Source: Hygrocybe punicea (Eukaryota; Basidiomycota; Agaricomycetes; Agaricales; Hygrophoraceae). From it: DNA of 64,000 nt. The notes under the pieces are model-generated. The model did not search any database. It was not told the DNA's origin and saw only the letters and a list, made by a program, of their open reading frames with translations. Positions 1 through 11,653 of this stretch are shown in pieces. How positions within the stretch are numbered: position 1 is the first letter of the stretch; each line of letters opens with the position of its first letter. The translations under genes were made by a program, and so were the position numbers. Where the stretch lies: contig OY744463.1 of assembly GCA_963556145.1 (NCBI GenBank), positions 2,294,001 through 2,358,000 on the forward strand. Reading direction: 5' to 3'.

Positions 1-1312
1 TTGAAGATGCCAAGGCGCTTGCGATCGATCTTGTACGTCACAGCAAGGGCAGGCAAGGATAGAAGGGCCAACGGCACAACAATATTGAAGTTGAGGAGTA
101 GGTTGAGAACATAAAAGGTCCAAGGTGCAGTTCCGTAGAGATGAGGCCCTCGTTCACTTCCTCCAAATATGTTGTAGCGGACAATATTCCAAGGTACGAT
201 TGCTAGGCGACCGTAAACGAACGTGTCTATGCCGATAACAGGAATCTAGATGGGCAGAACTGATTGTTATGATAAGAAAATCCGAAGAGAGGCCTTACGA
301 ATAACAAGGCAGCGGCAGCACCAGATAAGAAGAGGCGCTTCCAACGCCGGAGAGTCCAAGACCATCGAATCTCGGGTGGAACGCGATCTGCACCGAAAAC
401 CGACATCTCCTCACAGACAAAAGGAACAGCAAGGGCGAGGGCGAATGGCCAACCCACGATACCGCCAGTAGCAAATAACAAAGTGGCCAGAAGCGTACGT
501 CTGGGATTCTGGGAACTAGGCAGATCTAAGGCGTAAGAGAATGCTATGGTGCACGTATACATGGCAAATGATGAAGGGAGGAGGGCTAGTAACACTTGTC
601 AAATTTCGCCGAGCCATTCTGGCAACAAGAGGAAATACCTGAAGAGGCATTCCACATGCCTGCGTTAAACAGAAGGATGAAAAATAGGTATCGTGCAACC
701 CTTTCGTTAATTTTTTCGTACACGGCTCGAAAGAACTTGGCTTCACAGAGGGCGGATATTACAGCGAGGGAGATTCGGACGGCAAAGAAAGCAGGTCTCT
801 GAAAACGAAGTCATGGGTTGAGAGTATAATAGCCAGATTCACTGCTCACCTTGTTTGGCCTAAATATTGCAGAGGCTACACGGGCGGGAAAGAGATGAAG
901 GATGATGTAGGTCCAGCTTCGGATGGCAAAGGCGGGAGACACCTCCCAAGTTTGAAAGCCGTAGCCTCGATCAAGAAAGTGTAACGGTTCCCAAAAGTTG
1001 AAAACTGGCGAAGGGATGAGATTGTAACCCACACCAACGGGCGTTCTTACCTTCATCACAGTCTTGAATATTTGAGTGCATTGCGGCCATAACACGAACC
1101 AAAAGAAGAATACGAACTGCGAGAGAAAAGCTCGGATTCCATGGTCGCCGGGCTGCTCTTTCACAGAGTTGAGAGGAAAGGGAGCAGAATAGCAGAATAA
1201 TGACTGACCTGCGTAGCTGGTCTTGGAGGATACCGGTGTGCCGGGTTGAAGCAGGTTTGGGTTTTTCTGGCCTGCGGAGCCGCACGCTTTGAAGTTGAGA
1301 CTCGGAGGACAT
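1..1312 (-). CDS. ALG9: ALG9-like alpha-1,2-mannosyltransferase, partial
   Basis: ALG9 enzymes add alpha-1,2-mannose residues from dolichol-phosphate-mannose to the growing lipid-linked oligosaccharide in the ER lumen, for N-glycosylation. The minus strand, after splicing, shows the GT22 signature: SNIQDCDE joined to VFNFWEPLHFLDRGYGFQTW across an intron near 1006-1051, followed by SPAFAIRSWTYIILH. Downstream exons carry several hydrophobic segments (for example GGIVGWPFALALAVPF near 440-480) and the conserved VPWNIVRYN and LYGTAPW blocks near 120-200. The start at 1312 (MSSESQLQ) is chosen because it leads into the conserved VMAAMHSN stretch through one intron near 1160-1215. The reading frame is still open at base 1, so the C-terminus lies outside the window. 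Family assignment is firm; exact intron edges are inferred. Confidence 0.88.
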
Positions 1313-1621
1313 GCGACAGCAACGAAAGAAGCGACGGGCGAGGAAGATGATGGTCGTGGACGGAGCACGATCGTCGCGGAGTCGGAGTTAGAGCGGAGAT
1401 GGAAAGTTGCCGCAGCACGTTCGTGTCGGGTGTTCAATAATTTACCGGAGTTGGTGGATGAGGAAGTTGGTTGTCTGAATAAAGCAGAGCAACCCAAGGG
1501 CTTCTCTCAGAGTTTATAACATGTCGCTTTGAGACTCAGCCGGTCGCTCGTTACCGCACCCTCCGTGTTTTTGCCCATTTCTTTTCTTGTTTTCACTCCA
1601 CCACCATCTACCTCAACAGCA
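1313..1621. promoter_or_regulatory. Divergent intergenic region, ALG9 / DUF6533-like gene
   Basis: This 309-base gap separates two divergently read genes, so it should hold both promoters. It has pyrimidine-rich stretches towards 1560-1620 and no clear TATA box. The short open frames in it match no family I recognise. Confidence 0.5.
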
Positions 1622-3694
1622 ATGGATCCTTCTTCCCCTACCGACAGCAATCTTGAGACTGCAGAGCACTTCATATACGTGTACGTGCCCGCATCCCCTC
1701 ATTCGCACGCGACTCTGACTTGCTCGTCGTCACCCAGCACTCAAGTCTATTTCTGTTGTACGTACCACTGTTTTCTCCTTGGAATACAACTGACCTCTGA
1801 ATAATATATAGCTATGTGTACGTCTTTTGCGCTCGCATCACGTCCTGCTGTTCATTTTCTCTCTCCTCACAACAGACGCCGTAGTAATTTGGGACTGGGT
1901 CACCAGCTTGCCTAGAGAGTGGCGCTTTGTAAATTCCCGTGAAACCCGTAACTCTGGCACTCTCATCACCTCGTTCAATGTAGATCTGGAAGACACACTG
2001 GACGCCTGTCAAGATGGCGTACTTGTTCTGCAGGTATATAATGAGCCTCGTTCGGATTTCACCGTCAAATTCATCACGCCTCATAGGTACTGGGTCATAG
2101 CCGTAGTACCTTACTTGCTCTACTGTTTCGTGATGGATCACTCCCAGGAAACATGCGAAAAGATATTCAGAGTTCGTCACTTCCGCCTTTGTGCCCAATC
2201 TCAATCATCATCTCCTTGCAGATTCCAGTCGCGCTTGCTATGTGGAATCAAGTTGGCTCTGAATGTCGGGCTTTCTTCTTCCGAACGGCTAAATTTTACC
2301 TAATTATGCGCATACATTTAGCCGTTCTCCTTATTCGCACCTACGCTTTCTTCAATCGCAACGCCTACGTCCTCCTCTTCCTTATTGTTGCAATCGGCGG
2401 TGTCGTCTCGTATCAACTCTATGTTGACACCTCCCAAATGCTCCGTTCGTCTTTGTCTCTGCTTCCGGAATATGTCTTCTCGCTCTTACCTGCATCACAA
2501 TTCCAGTTCTTCCTTTTGTTAAACCGCCATTCGTGGGTCCTCCAGATGTGACAATAGACACATGCTTACCAAATCCCCATCGTGCTAGAACAAGGGACCT
2601 TGTTTTCCTATGTCAAAGCCGCACTCCGCACACCTTCTCGGTGTGTATTTTCTCCGTGTTCCTCAAACGTGAGAACGCCTACATATTCTCACATCTGCAG
2701 GATTCTTTGTAAGTTACCAACTCATTGGAGAAACTTTCATTCCAACTCATCGTACTAGATCGCTCCACTCCTTTTCGATACTCTCGTCACCCTCATGACT
2801 GTCTGGAAGGCTTTCACTATTCGCCGCCGTAATGGTGGGCCAAGCAGCAGATTAATTCAGACTTTCTTGCGTGAAGGCAAGAATCATTTACTATTTTTGA
2901 TGCTGTGTGCTCAATTCCTCTGAAGGTGTATTCTATTACATCTTAATCTCTATCGCCAACTTGGTTCGTATCATATTTCTTTCCCTGTTCGTGAATCGTT
3001 TCCGACGACGGATCGTTTTTCCAGATCAATGGCATATTTTATCTTCAGTGCGTACATCATCCGTCCAGTACCACTAATCCATTAATTTCTACATTCACTG
3101 AAGACCCCGTCAAGTAATATCCGCTATCAACATTCCTTTGAGTGTCATGATGGGCCCCGTTCTGGCCTGCCGACTTGTTCGTCTCCTTACACTTCTGTCG
3201 TCTCCGTACCTCTGATATTTGTGCTCCACCAGATTCTCGACCTTCGCGAACGTGGGGCTCAAACTGTATCTCACTCCGAAGGTACCGGGATTGCAGCATT
3301 CACCACCAAATCCGGATCTCAAGGCTCCCCCTTCAGTGCGGGACACCGTTCCAAGAGCGGAGCAGGTGTCCTTGTCCGTCCGCACACCATGAACTCAAAT
3401 ATCATGCTCAGCACTCTCGGAAGTATCCCACCGGACATCGACTGCGACAACGAGCTAGATGTGGTGGAAATGGACGACTTGCATATGGATCTGAGTGCGG
3501 ATATGGATCTGAGGGGTAACACGAGCACGAGGACCATCCTTTCCGATGCGGAGGCTGGGGGACTTGGACATGGAGGGAGTCCAGCCCCAGCTTATAATTC
3601 CCTCGAGATGGGATTTAGGCCGCGAGGTCCAAGTCTCGAAGGGGATTTGAGTAGAATCAGAGTGGATGTAGAAAAGACGACGTCCACAATCTGA
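1622..3694 (+). CDS. DUF6533-like multi-pass membrane protein
   Basis: Function is unknown; this family of membrane proteins is large in Agaricomycetes. The start is ATG at 1622 (MDPSSPTD). Spliced exons give the family's layout: VIWDWVTSLPREWRF near 1890, RYWVIAVVPYLLYC near 2085, IPVALAMW near 2230, LLIRTYAFFNRNAYVLLFL near 2330, PFVKPPFVGPPD near 2510, APLLFDTLVTLMTVWKAFTI near 2765, and SAINIPLSVMMGPVLACRLV near 3125. These correspond to about seven hydrophobic segments followed by a hydrophilic tail starting DLRERG. The stop is at 3692-3694. At least seven short introns interrupt the gene, yet the frame can be kept open throughout, so I read it as intact. The first two exons are the least certain. 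Confidence 0.7.
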
Positions 3695-4039
3695 AGACGC
3701 GCAACGCGACGTACGCACCTTTAATCAGGTCTCCGACATAATGCCAGTGAGCCCCAATTTGTTTTGATTGTATTATCGCTATCCCCATTTGTGATTTCCA
3801 GTCCACTATCGTAGAACTCCGTCCCCGTCCGATTATCTTGTTCAGTTCAAGTTCTCGTATGTGTTCATTAATTGTTGGCTCTTCTCGCTATTGTAGTGAA
3901 TCTTTGTGCAAAGCAGTCCCGCTGTGTTAATAGTAGCGTTTATTGGATCAAGTTTTTTTGCCCTTACAATAGAATCACTGCGCAAACCGCAGCCCTATTT
4001 AAATATTTCCCAAGTCGCTCGTAAATCTGCACCCCGAAT
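3695..4039. other. Intergenic region before F-box gene
   Basis: A gap of about 345 bases between two genes on the same strand. It is AT-rich towards 3940-3960 and presumably holds the 3' end of the upstream gene and the promoter of the downstream one. No other feature seen. Confidence 0.5.
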
Positions 4040-4891
4040 ATGTTTTTGAATATACCCCCAGAGGTCATATTGCACATTTGTAGGTTTTTGCCGTTCGTTG
4101 TGAGGCTGCTCCTGACTAGTATTGTCATGTAGTTTCTTTCTTGGACTTGCCTGACCTGGCAACTCTCGCCCAAATCTCTCCTTTACTAGCTCGACTGAGT
4201 TCTGACCCTGCTCTTCACCGCGTCCGCCTCCTGGTTGTTGCACCGTCACGATTATCCCACTCTCTCTTCGGGCAGGGCCCGCAAGGACTTTCTCTGCGGC
4301 CCACAGTCGGCGATCTGGTACACAGAGGGGTGATTCGTGGGTTAGGAATAGCGAGGAGGTGGAGAGCAGGAAGCTATTTCTACTCTCCTCATGTACGTAC
4401 GTTCAACTTGGACCGCTCCCTACCCGCCTTAAAGTTTTCCGTTTTCTCTCCTGTGACGTTGACAGTCTGTGAAACAATACGAAAGCGGTATCCGCCTGCA
4501 GCGCAGACACACTTCCGTCGTCTTGTCTTCGCACCTCCGCCGCAGGTCATCGGCTCCCAAAACACTCCAGACGCTCCACCAGTCTCATGTATTGCCGGAC
4601 ATTGAATCGTCCTCTCTCGCCATCTCCCGCACCCTCCTGCCCGTCGTGCGTAAGCTCAAGTGGTCTCTGCAGAAAGACCAGCTGGCGAAGATGGTCCGCG
4701 ACCGGACGTGTCTGGCAGCCGGGAGCGGGAGCGGGAAAGGGCGAATTGGGTTTGGTGATTGGGTCGAGAGTAGGGGTAAAGGGATCGTGCAAGATGGGGA
4801 GAGGGTGCGTCTCGCTACTTGCCCTAGTATCAAGAATATCGTAGGATTTTACGACCACTTGGCCACAGCGAAGTCGATAATCCTGATTTAG
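4040..4891 (+). CDS. Small F-box domain protein
   Basis: F-box proteins recruit substrates to SCF ubiquitin ligases. The start at 4040 gives MFLNIPPEVILHI. An intron beginning GTAGGT at about 4076 and ending TAG at about 4134 joins this to FSFLDLPDLATLAQ, completing a recognisable F-box at the very N-terminus (NIPPEVILHIFSFLDLPDLA). A second intron, starting GTACGTACG near 4394 and ending ACAG near 4466, leads into SVKQYESGIRLQ. The C-terminal part ends with IVGFYDHLA and a stop at 4889-4891. Short F-box proteins with no obvious repeat domain are very numerous in this class of fungi. The substrate is unknown. An ordinary single-frame call would miss the domain because the first intron splits it. 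Confidence 0.72.
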
Positions 4892-5311
4892 TTTATGTAT
4901 CTACAAGGACATGTTGCAAATGTGATATATAGTTCAAGTTGTGTCCTTGTGCTGTGTCAACATATCAAGTGCTTGGTTCTGCACATAGCTGAGTTTCTGG
5001 CACCTACTGTCAAAAAACCAGCAAGACGTCCTTCCAATGTTCAGAACATTGTGATCCTGGACTACTATTAGGGCATTTACACCCCACGGCGTTACGGATT
5101 TTCGTAGTTTGTGCGTCTGTGTTTGTATGCGGTTTTATTGATTCCTATCGAGATGTTGAACAACCCTAATTATTCAATGTATCATTGTAAGAATCGTCAA
5201 CTTCGAACACAGATAATGTGCATCATACAACTTCTCAGACGTCTCAGGCTTCCCAGTTTGCTAATCTAGTACATCTATCTATATGCTGGGTACCAGCCTA
5301 CGAAGCGGGTG
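4892..5311. other. Convergent intergenic region
   Basis: About 420 bases between the ends of two converging genes. It is AT-rich with several TTATT and AATAAA-like stretches, fitting two 3' untranslated regions. No open frame of note. Confidence 0.5.
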
Positions 5312-7640
5312 TCAATAAAAAAAAGTAAACATATGAGGAAGCGGAGAAACTCGCCAGTCGTATTTCACCAGATCATCCGCATTCACAAATGCAGTCGACG
5401 CCAAGTCCCTTGCTTCCATATACACCCAGACCTGCAGAAACGAAAGAAAGGGTGACAAGGTCAACAATCAATTTCAAACCACCGAGACGGTTCACCCCAC
5501 CTTCAGCAGTGCACCCAGATGACCCGACGGGATCTGTGAGATAGAGTCTTGCACAGCCATCTGCCTCCCTAGCTGTCTCAAAATCGGTAGCGCGCTCTTG
5601 AACAAATCTAGTCCAGGGTCCAGCTGCCGTCCGATCCCCTCCAGCAGTAATATTGATATGACGGTATTAATAAAGTCCCCTTCCATCTTTACGTGGTGTG
5701 TGCGCACGGCGCGGAGCACTTGGGTGAGGATGTCTGAGATCTTGATCTGTCCAAGCGAGAACGTCTTGCGCTTTACGTTGAGGACGACATGCTGCATCTT
5801 GAGCGCGAAAGTCTCCGGGTCGAGCGCGAGCGCGGGCGTGCGGCAGCGCTCGATCATGAGGTGGCCCGCGCGGTATCCGTCGAACTCGGCGACGGCCCGG
5901 AAGAGGTCGAGGAAGTTATGCCGGTTCGCGCCATCAAGCGTCGTGACCAGTCCTGCGTCGATGAAGACGATCTCGGGGATGTATCCGCTCGCAGAAAGTG
6001 TCGAGAGCTCGGCACGCCAAGCGGCCGGGGAGTCGACGAGTGTACGCAGGCGCTCGACGATGTTGTCCGAATCAGAGTGGTCGGCGGGGAGGGGATGTTC
6101 TGGGTATGTGCTTGGCTTGAAGAGGGAGACAAAGAGGTTTTGCAAAAGGAGCTTTGTTGATGGCGGTTTTATGAATTTGACCATGATGTTACCAGGGTGT
6201 AGGTCAGAGTGGACAAAGTTATCGAGAAGAAGCATATTCTTTGAATGAAACATGAGCCTTGCAAAAGGGGGGAAAGGTGACGGCTAAACTGACCAGAAAC
6301 GCATCTAGACCAACTGTGGCTATTTGGTCATCATAAGGACCACCGCCATTCTTTAGAAATGCTTCTAGCGGCAAGGCCTTCTCATATTCCTCCACCAATA
6401 AGTCCTTGGTGGACCACGCCTTGAGAGGCCTGGGGAATGTCACGGACACGTGCCTGTGGGCAAAATTATTCTCGAAAGTCAGCAGATTCTCTGCTTCGTG
6501 ACGTAAGTCTAGTTGCTTGGACATCATCCGCCCGAAGACCTCTACTTCTTCTGGAAGCGAGAGCCACTGCATGCCGGGGAACAGGGTGATGAAGCATGCA
6601 AAGAAGGCCATGATGGAGAGGTCACGGGAGATGGTCTTGGCGACGCGTGGGTGGAGAATCTTTATGGCAACGGCAGCTGTTGGGACAGATGGGGAAGGGC
6701 CTTGGAGTATGGCGGGGGCAAGGGATGCAGCGGTTGTCTGGCGTCTAGGACCAAGGTAGGATGGGGGGATGAGGTGCTGGTTGAGGATTGCCCTGTACAC
6801 CTAGAGTGAGGAATTGAATAATATTCGGAACAGAGTCTGGCGAACTCACCTGGGCGATTGCGCCTGTTCCGATTGGGGTTGGATCAAACTGATCAAATAT
6901 CTCGTCGAATGAGCGTTGGAAGACGCTCTCGATAATGTGTTTCGTATGCTTGAAGTCGTGGGGCTTGCCTCGAGAGTGTAGGGTACCCAAGCGTTCACAG
7001 AGGCAGGTCGGAAAGAGGTCCGCACGCGAGGCAGCCCATTGGGCCAACTGGACGAGATTAATTGTGTGGAATTGAGACGAGAAGGTAAACGCACTTTGAT
7101 GAAGGTAGGACCTGCGGCCTCCATCCTACGAACAAGTAGCTCGTACCACCAAATTGCACCCCATCGATCGCCACCATTGATTGTTTCCGGGACGCCTACA
7201 AGCAGCATGGGACTTGATACGATGACTGGCATGAATAGAATAAAAAGGTAGATAAATCTCCTGGCTATGAGGATTGGTTCCCATATGTTGTCACGTAGGA
7301 GAGAGATTATTCGGGACGGTATTGATCTATCTGGTTCTGCTGGAGAAAGAATTGTAGGATGAATTGAAGGAGGACATGGAATGAGAATTGGAGATGCAAA
7401 AACGAAGGGCAAGAGAGATTTGGGTCTTGGTGCAAGATACAAAGTGAGACCGCCTGCCAAGGGAATGAGCCAGAGTAGTTTTGCGCTGAGTGAGAACCTG
7501 GGAATTGGAGTGCGGGTGAAGAATGCAGGAAAGGATGAATGTCGGGACCATGTTGACCTTTTCCTCGATACAGCAGACTGGGGTGAAAGGACAGAAAGTC
7601 TGAGGGTCGTTGGCAATGACTGGAAGCCACGAAAAGCCAT
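5312..7640 (-). CDS. ADCK2/Cqd1-like ABC1 (UbiB) family protein kinase-like ATPase
   Basis: UbiB-family proteins are atypical mitochondrial kinases or ATPases linked to coenzyme Q and lipid handling; the fungal ADCK2-like member is yeast Cqd1. The start at 7640 (MAFRGFQS) gives an Arg/Ser-rich presequence followed by a hydrophobic segment (LLWLIPLAGGLTLYL) and a second one (RRFIYLFILFMPVIV). Conserved blocks then follow: EAAGPTFIK joined to LAQWAASRADLFP, PIGTGAIAQVYRA, AVAIKILHP, KQLDLRHEAENL, NFVHSDLHPGNIMV (catalytic loop) and VFIDAGLVTTLDG (DFG position). The last exon, after an intron near 5436-5500, adds VWVYMEARDLASTAF and stops at 5312. The KxGQ hallmark reads KLAQ here. Assignment to the ADCK2 branch comes from the KLxQWAASR context and is inferred. 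Confidence 0.87.
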
Positions 7641-7794
7641 ACCGGCGAGAAGAGTGTCATAAATAAATATTTTGAACCAAAATAAATAAATAAATTTCCC
7701 AACAGGCTTATCCAATCTCGGCCCGGATTACGTAACACTCCCTCGGAATGTTCTGCGATCCAACTTTGCCTTGAAATATTCATATCCATGCTTC

Positions 7795-10700
7795 ATGGGC
7801 ACTCCTTACGCCTTTGTAACGCTTCTCACCTCTGATTCTTACCTCCCAGGCGCCCTTGCTCTTGCTGCCGCTCTCAAGGACATCCACCCGTCTCCATCCG
7901 TTCCCCCAGAGGTCGATTTTCAGACTGTCTGTCTCGTTACTCCGGAATCCGTCGATGTATCGACCATCAAGCTCCTTAGGAGAGCCTTCAATCTTGTTAT
8001 CGGTGTAGAATTAATTATTCACGACGATGCTGCCACAAATTTGCAACTACTTGGTCCGTATCCGATCCCCTTCCACGCCCTCTGCCACGCCTCTACGCGT
8101 TTATCCTCCATCAGATCCCGCAGACATCCCTGCAGTAGTTCACTAGAACATATGGGCAAACAGATAAACGCGTCTTTATGCACGATTTTGTTCAATTTCG
8201 TCCAACCTCTGCTCCTGTTGTATATGAATACTTTCATCCATTCCTATATCTTTCAGCTCTAACCTCACTCACTTACTCATGTACTCATGTACTCAACAGG
8301 CCGGCCCGACCTCAACACAGTCCTAACCAAATTGCATGTATTCCGCCTTACTCAATATTCCAAAATCATCTTCCTCGATGCCGACGTCCTCCCAATTCGG
8401 CCTCTCTCTCATCTCTTTGCCCTTCCGCACGAATTCTCCGCTGTACCCGATGTTGGATGGCCCGATATATTTAATTCTGGCGTACTAGTCCTGTCTCCGG
8501 GTGAAGACAAGTTCAACGCCCTGAATTCGCTGCTAAAATTCAAAGGCACCTGGGATGGTGGCGATCAGGGAATCCTTAACGAATGGCGCGGAGGGGACTG
8601 GAACAGGCTCAGTTTCACCTACAACACCACCCCAACTGCTGCATATTCGTGAGAATCTGCATTTTTATCCCATCATTTTTTGACACAGCTCACACCATTT
8701 ATGCAGTTATGCACCTGCGTACGAGCGATACGGCTCCCAGATCTCGGCAATCCACTTCATTGGCCCCAATAAACCGTGGAACTCCCTTCCCTACCGTCCC
8801 CCCGGCTCTTCCAGCACTGCAAACCGCCAGTCGGCCTCTACACAGCCCAATCAAGCGTACGACTATAACTCACTCGTAGACAGATGGTACGATGTCTACG
8901 ACCGTCACTATCGGTCACATCCCACCCCTTCAGTACCGGAATTCGAGGTCAGGAGATATACGTCGGCCTGGAACGAGTGTGAGGCGCCAGGCGTAAAGAC
9001 TCCGGTGTCTATGCAAGTTGGAGGCGCGCTTGGGCTGGACGATCTGAAACGGATCGCTGTGGAGGGAATGAGCACTTCGCCTGCTTCTAGGACCATAATA
9101 GATGGGCGGCCTCTAGGTGAAGGGGAGTACCAGAGCTTACCTCTAGAGGGTCGGGTTGATTTAATGCGACCAAGGAAGGACGAAGAGGAGGAGAAGGGAG
9201 AGGGAGAGGGAGAGGGAGAGGGCAGGACAGAATCGACAGCCCAGGAACCTGTAACGCCAGAACGGACAGCCCCCGAATCGGCACAAGGCCGACCAATACC
9301 AGAATCAGTAATACCAGAATCAGAAGCGGAGGCACCAGCGCTGCAGGGAGAAGAGAGGATGGAAGCCGAGGAAGACGAAAGGCCCGAAACCCCCACGACC
9401 CCCACGATTCATCGGGCTTGGCACATAAATGTACCAGAAGGATCACCCCCCCGCATGTACACTCTCCCTACGCCAGCTCCTCATGAAATACCCCCTGCAC
9501 CACATTTTCGTGCACTTTCGCTTCCATCAACCCCGTCCCCGCAACCGCCGCTTCATCGTCAGAATACGACAGAGCACGCTACTCGGCCTGAAACACCACC
9601 ACATATGGAATCCCGTTCATACGAAGTACCCCAACTACAAGAACAACCGCATCACCACCGTTCCCCCGAACAACAGGTGCAGCCTCGAGCTCAAGCTCAT
9701 CGACAGTCTGCAGTTCAAGCTCAGGTTCAGGCTCAGGTTCAACCCCAGCCACAACCACACTCCCACCAGCACCAGCACCAGCACCAGCACCAGCACCAGC
9801 ACCCACACCCACACCCGCACCAGCCGCATCCGCTTTCACACTCACATCACGATGACCACCAAGAAAACCGCCCTCGCCCTGTCTCTCCTCCAATGGTCGC
9901 ATGGAACCCCGCTGTAGAGCCCCCTCCAACAACCGTTCCACCAGCGGCCGCATTCCCGACCGACACCTACTTCCCAAATGTGTGGGACCAATCTCCTAGC
10001 AAGCACTACGAAGAGGCCAACCAATGGGGCTCTCCCCCCTCCGACTCTATATCCTTCTTCCAGGAGCCCCCGCCATCCGATATCCCTGAGACTCTCGTTC
10101 GCCAGGGACACTACCGCAGAGTTACCGGCGAGGAAGAGTCCGGCGCCTCGCCAAGTCCTGACCGCACCAAAGTGAAGCGAGTGTTCCCTTGGGAGGAGAA
10201 GCCGCGCCATCTCCCAGGACGTCTATTCCCCGCATCGGAACCACCACTACCCGGCGCCTTCCTGATACCCCGAAGCCCTTCTCCCCCACACGTTCTGTCG
10301 CCGAGCACCCCCGAGAGCAAGATTCCGTACGAACACTCGACACCGTCGCCGCTTGTGGGGTTGCCTTCAACATTGAATTATGCGAACGCGTGGGACACTG
10401 TTCCGAGTATACAACGGTACGCGAGCCGGCTTGTTCGTCCGTCCCCGTCACCGGCGCTGCTAGCGCCAGCGTTTGAAGTCGGCCGGCGACGGCGTGGGGA
10501 TACGTTCAGGAGCTGGGGCGAGCGGACGGAGGCGAGCAGTCGGGACGGTGACGACGAGGATAATGCGGACGAGTCGGAGATGGAGGAAGCGGATGAGGCG
10601 GATGACATTGAGAGTGAGGATGGGAATTTTCGACGAAGGACGTCGATATCCTCGCGGTCTCCAACGAGAGTGAGGAAGGAATATATATCAGTCGGCGTTC

Positions 10701-11326
10701 AGACCATACGACCAGAGATGAGGTGCCAGGCAGTGCAAGTTGACATTGTCCCGCCACCGGTAGTTCCTCCTACACAGCAGCCTCCTCGCTTGAGCACGAA
10801 CGGTGTACCCCCCAAGCCACCCGCCGATTCCGGCGTATTCATGCCCACTGTGGTGCTGGACCCGAGCCCGGAACCCGAACCGATGAGCACTACCCCGCCT
10901 TTGACGACTTTATCTACAAAACCGGCGATGATGCAACCTCAGTCGGACACACCCCCTGGCGCACGCCCGCAACGCGAATTCATGCACCACACATCATATC
11001 GACCGCCCCCAACCCCACAGGCATCAATTTCCCCCAAACCGGCAACGCATACTGCCACGCCACCACGATCCTTAGCACCCACGCTTCCGCCATCCAGTGG
11101 TCGCACGGTCGAGAGCCCCTCTATCACATCTCCGTCGTCCGTAGGCCCACTTTCGCCGCCTGAAGGTATGCCTGTGCCACTTCCTGTCCGGAAGGGAGGC
11201 CGGGTATGGGACCCTGCGCGCGGGGTGGACCTGTTCAAGCGTGGGTCTGAGGAGGTGCTGGCACGGTTCTTGAAGATGGGATCATGGGAGGATGATGTTT
11301 CTGCTGTGCATGGCGCACAGCAGTGA
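7795..11326 (+). CDS. Glycogenin (GT8) with long disordered C-terminus
   Basis: Glycogenin self-glucosylates from UDP-glucose to prime glycogen synthesis. The start at 7795 (MGTPYAFVTLLTSDSYLPG) fits the GT8 N-terminus. After an intron near 8056-8300 come LGRPDLNTVLTKLHVFRL and YSKIIFLDADVLPI, whose DAD metal-binding motif lies at 8377-8385, then DIFNSGVLVLSP and WDGGDQGILNEW. After another intron, YGSQISAIHFIGPNKPW completes the catalytic domain by about 8800. The remaining ~800 residues are low-complexity (acidic, proline-rich and a Gln-His tract at 9760-9840). They end with GRVWDPARGVDLFKRGSEEV, which resembles the C-terminal glycogen-synthase-binding segment of glycogenins. The stop is at 11324-11326. 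Glycogenin genes are recurrent neighbours of the basidiomycete matA locus. Confidence 0.9.
9194..9223 (+). repeat. GGGAGA short tandem repeat inside glycogenin
   Basis: A run of GAGGGA/GGGAGA units encodes alternating Gly-Glu in the disordered part of glycogenin. It is a likely site of length polymorphism. Confidence 0.6.
9762..9835 (+). repeat. CAGCAC tandem repeat encoding Gln-His tract
   Basis: Repeated CAGCAC hexamers, followed by CACCCACACCC-type variants, encode a Gln-His and then Pro-His tract in glycogenin. The repeat keeps frame because the unit is six bases. Confidence 0.75.
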
Positions 11327-11581
11327 TCACATGGATTCCAAGGCCGTCGGTGAAAATAAAAGCGGTGTTGACCGCAAAGCCAGTAAATTTTTGTTCTATT
11401 ATGTTTTGACGCATTCCACCTGAAACTCATCGGGATTTTTTTACTGTTGACGTTGACCCTTTTTCCATATGCATGTCCATACCGCCTTGCAACGTTTTTC
11501 TTGTCCATATGCAACGTAATACTAGTACTGAACCTGTTGTCCATAGCTTGCCTATGTCGTCATTTCGTAAATCACATTCCA

Positions 11582-11615
11582 TGACGTCAATGCACAATTT
11601 TTGAGTGGTATAAAG
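11582..11615 (+). promoter_or_regulatory. CRE palindrome and TATA box upstream of LEA-like gene
   Basis: TGACGTCA, the full ATF/CREB palindrome, lies at 11582-11589. A TATAAAG box follows at 11609-11615, 39 bases before the ATG at 11654. Further upstream TCCATATGCA occurs twice, at 11464-11473 and 11504-11513. In fungi CRE sites are bound by Atf1/Sko1-type bZIP factors in stress responses. Actual binding here is inferred. Confidence 0.5.
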
Positions 11616-11653
11616 GCGCTTGCCCCGGAGACTCCACTCACTATCCAATAACC

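Noticed and set aside
811..1497. Single 228-codon minus-strand protein in this frame
   Set aside because: The frame includes an intron and its N-terminal part is not the ALG9 frame; splicing from 1312 gives the conserved protein.
5598..6248. Plus-strand open frame of 216 codons
   Set aside because: It is the antisense of the kinase-like gene exon that carries the HSDLHPGN motif.
9087..9446. Minus-strand open frames of 119-165 codons inside glycogenin (8908-9446)
   Set aside because: They are antisense shadows of low-complexity coding sequence with biased codon composition; the plus-strand frame continues through them.
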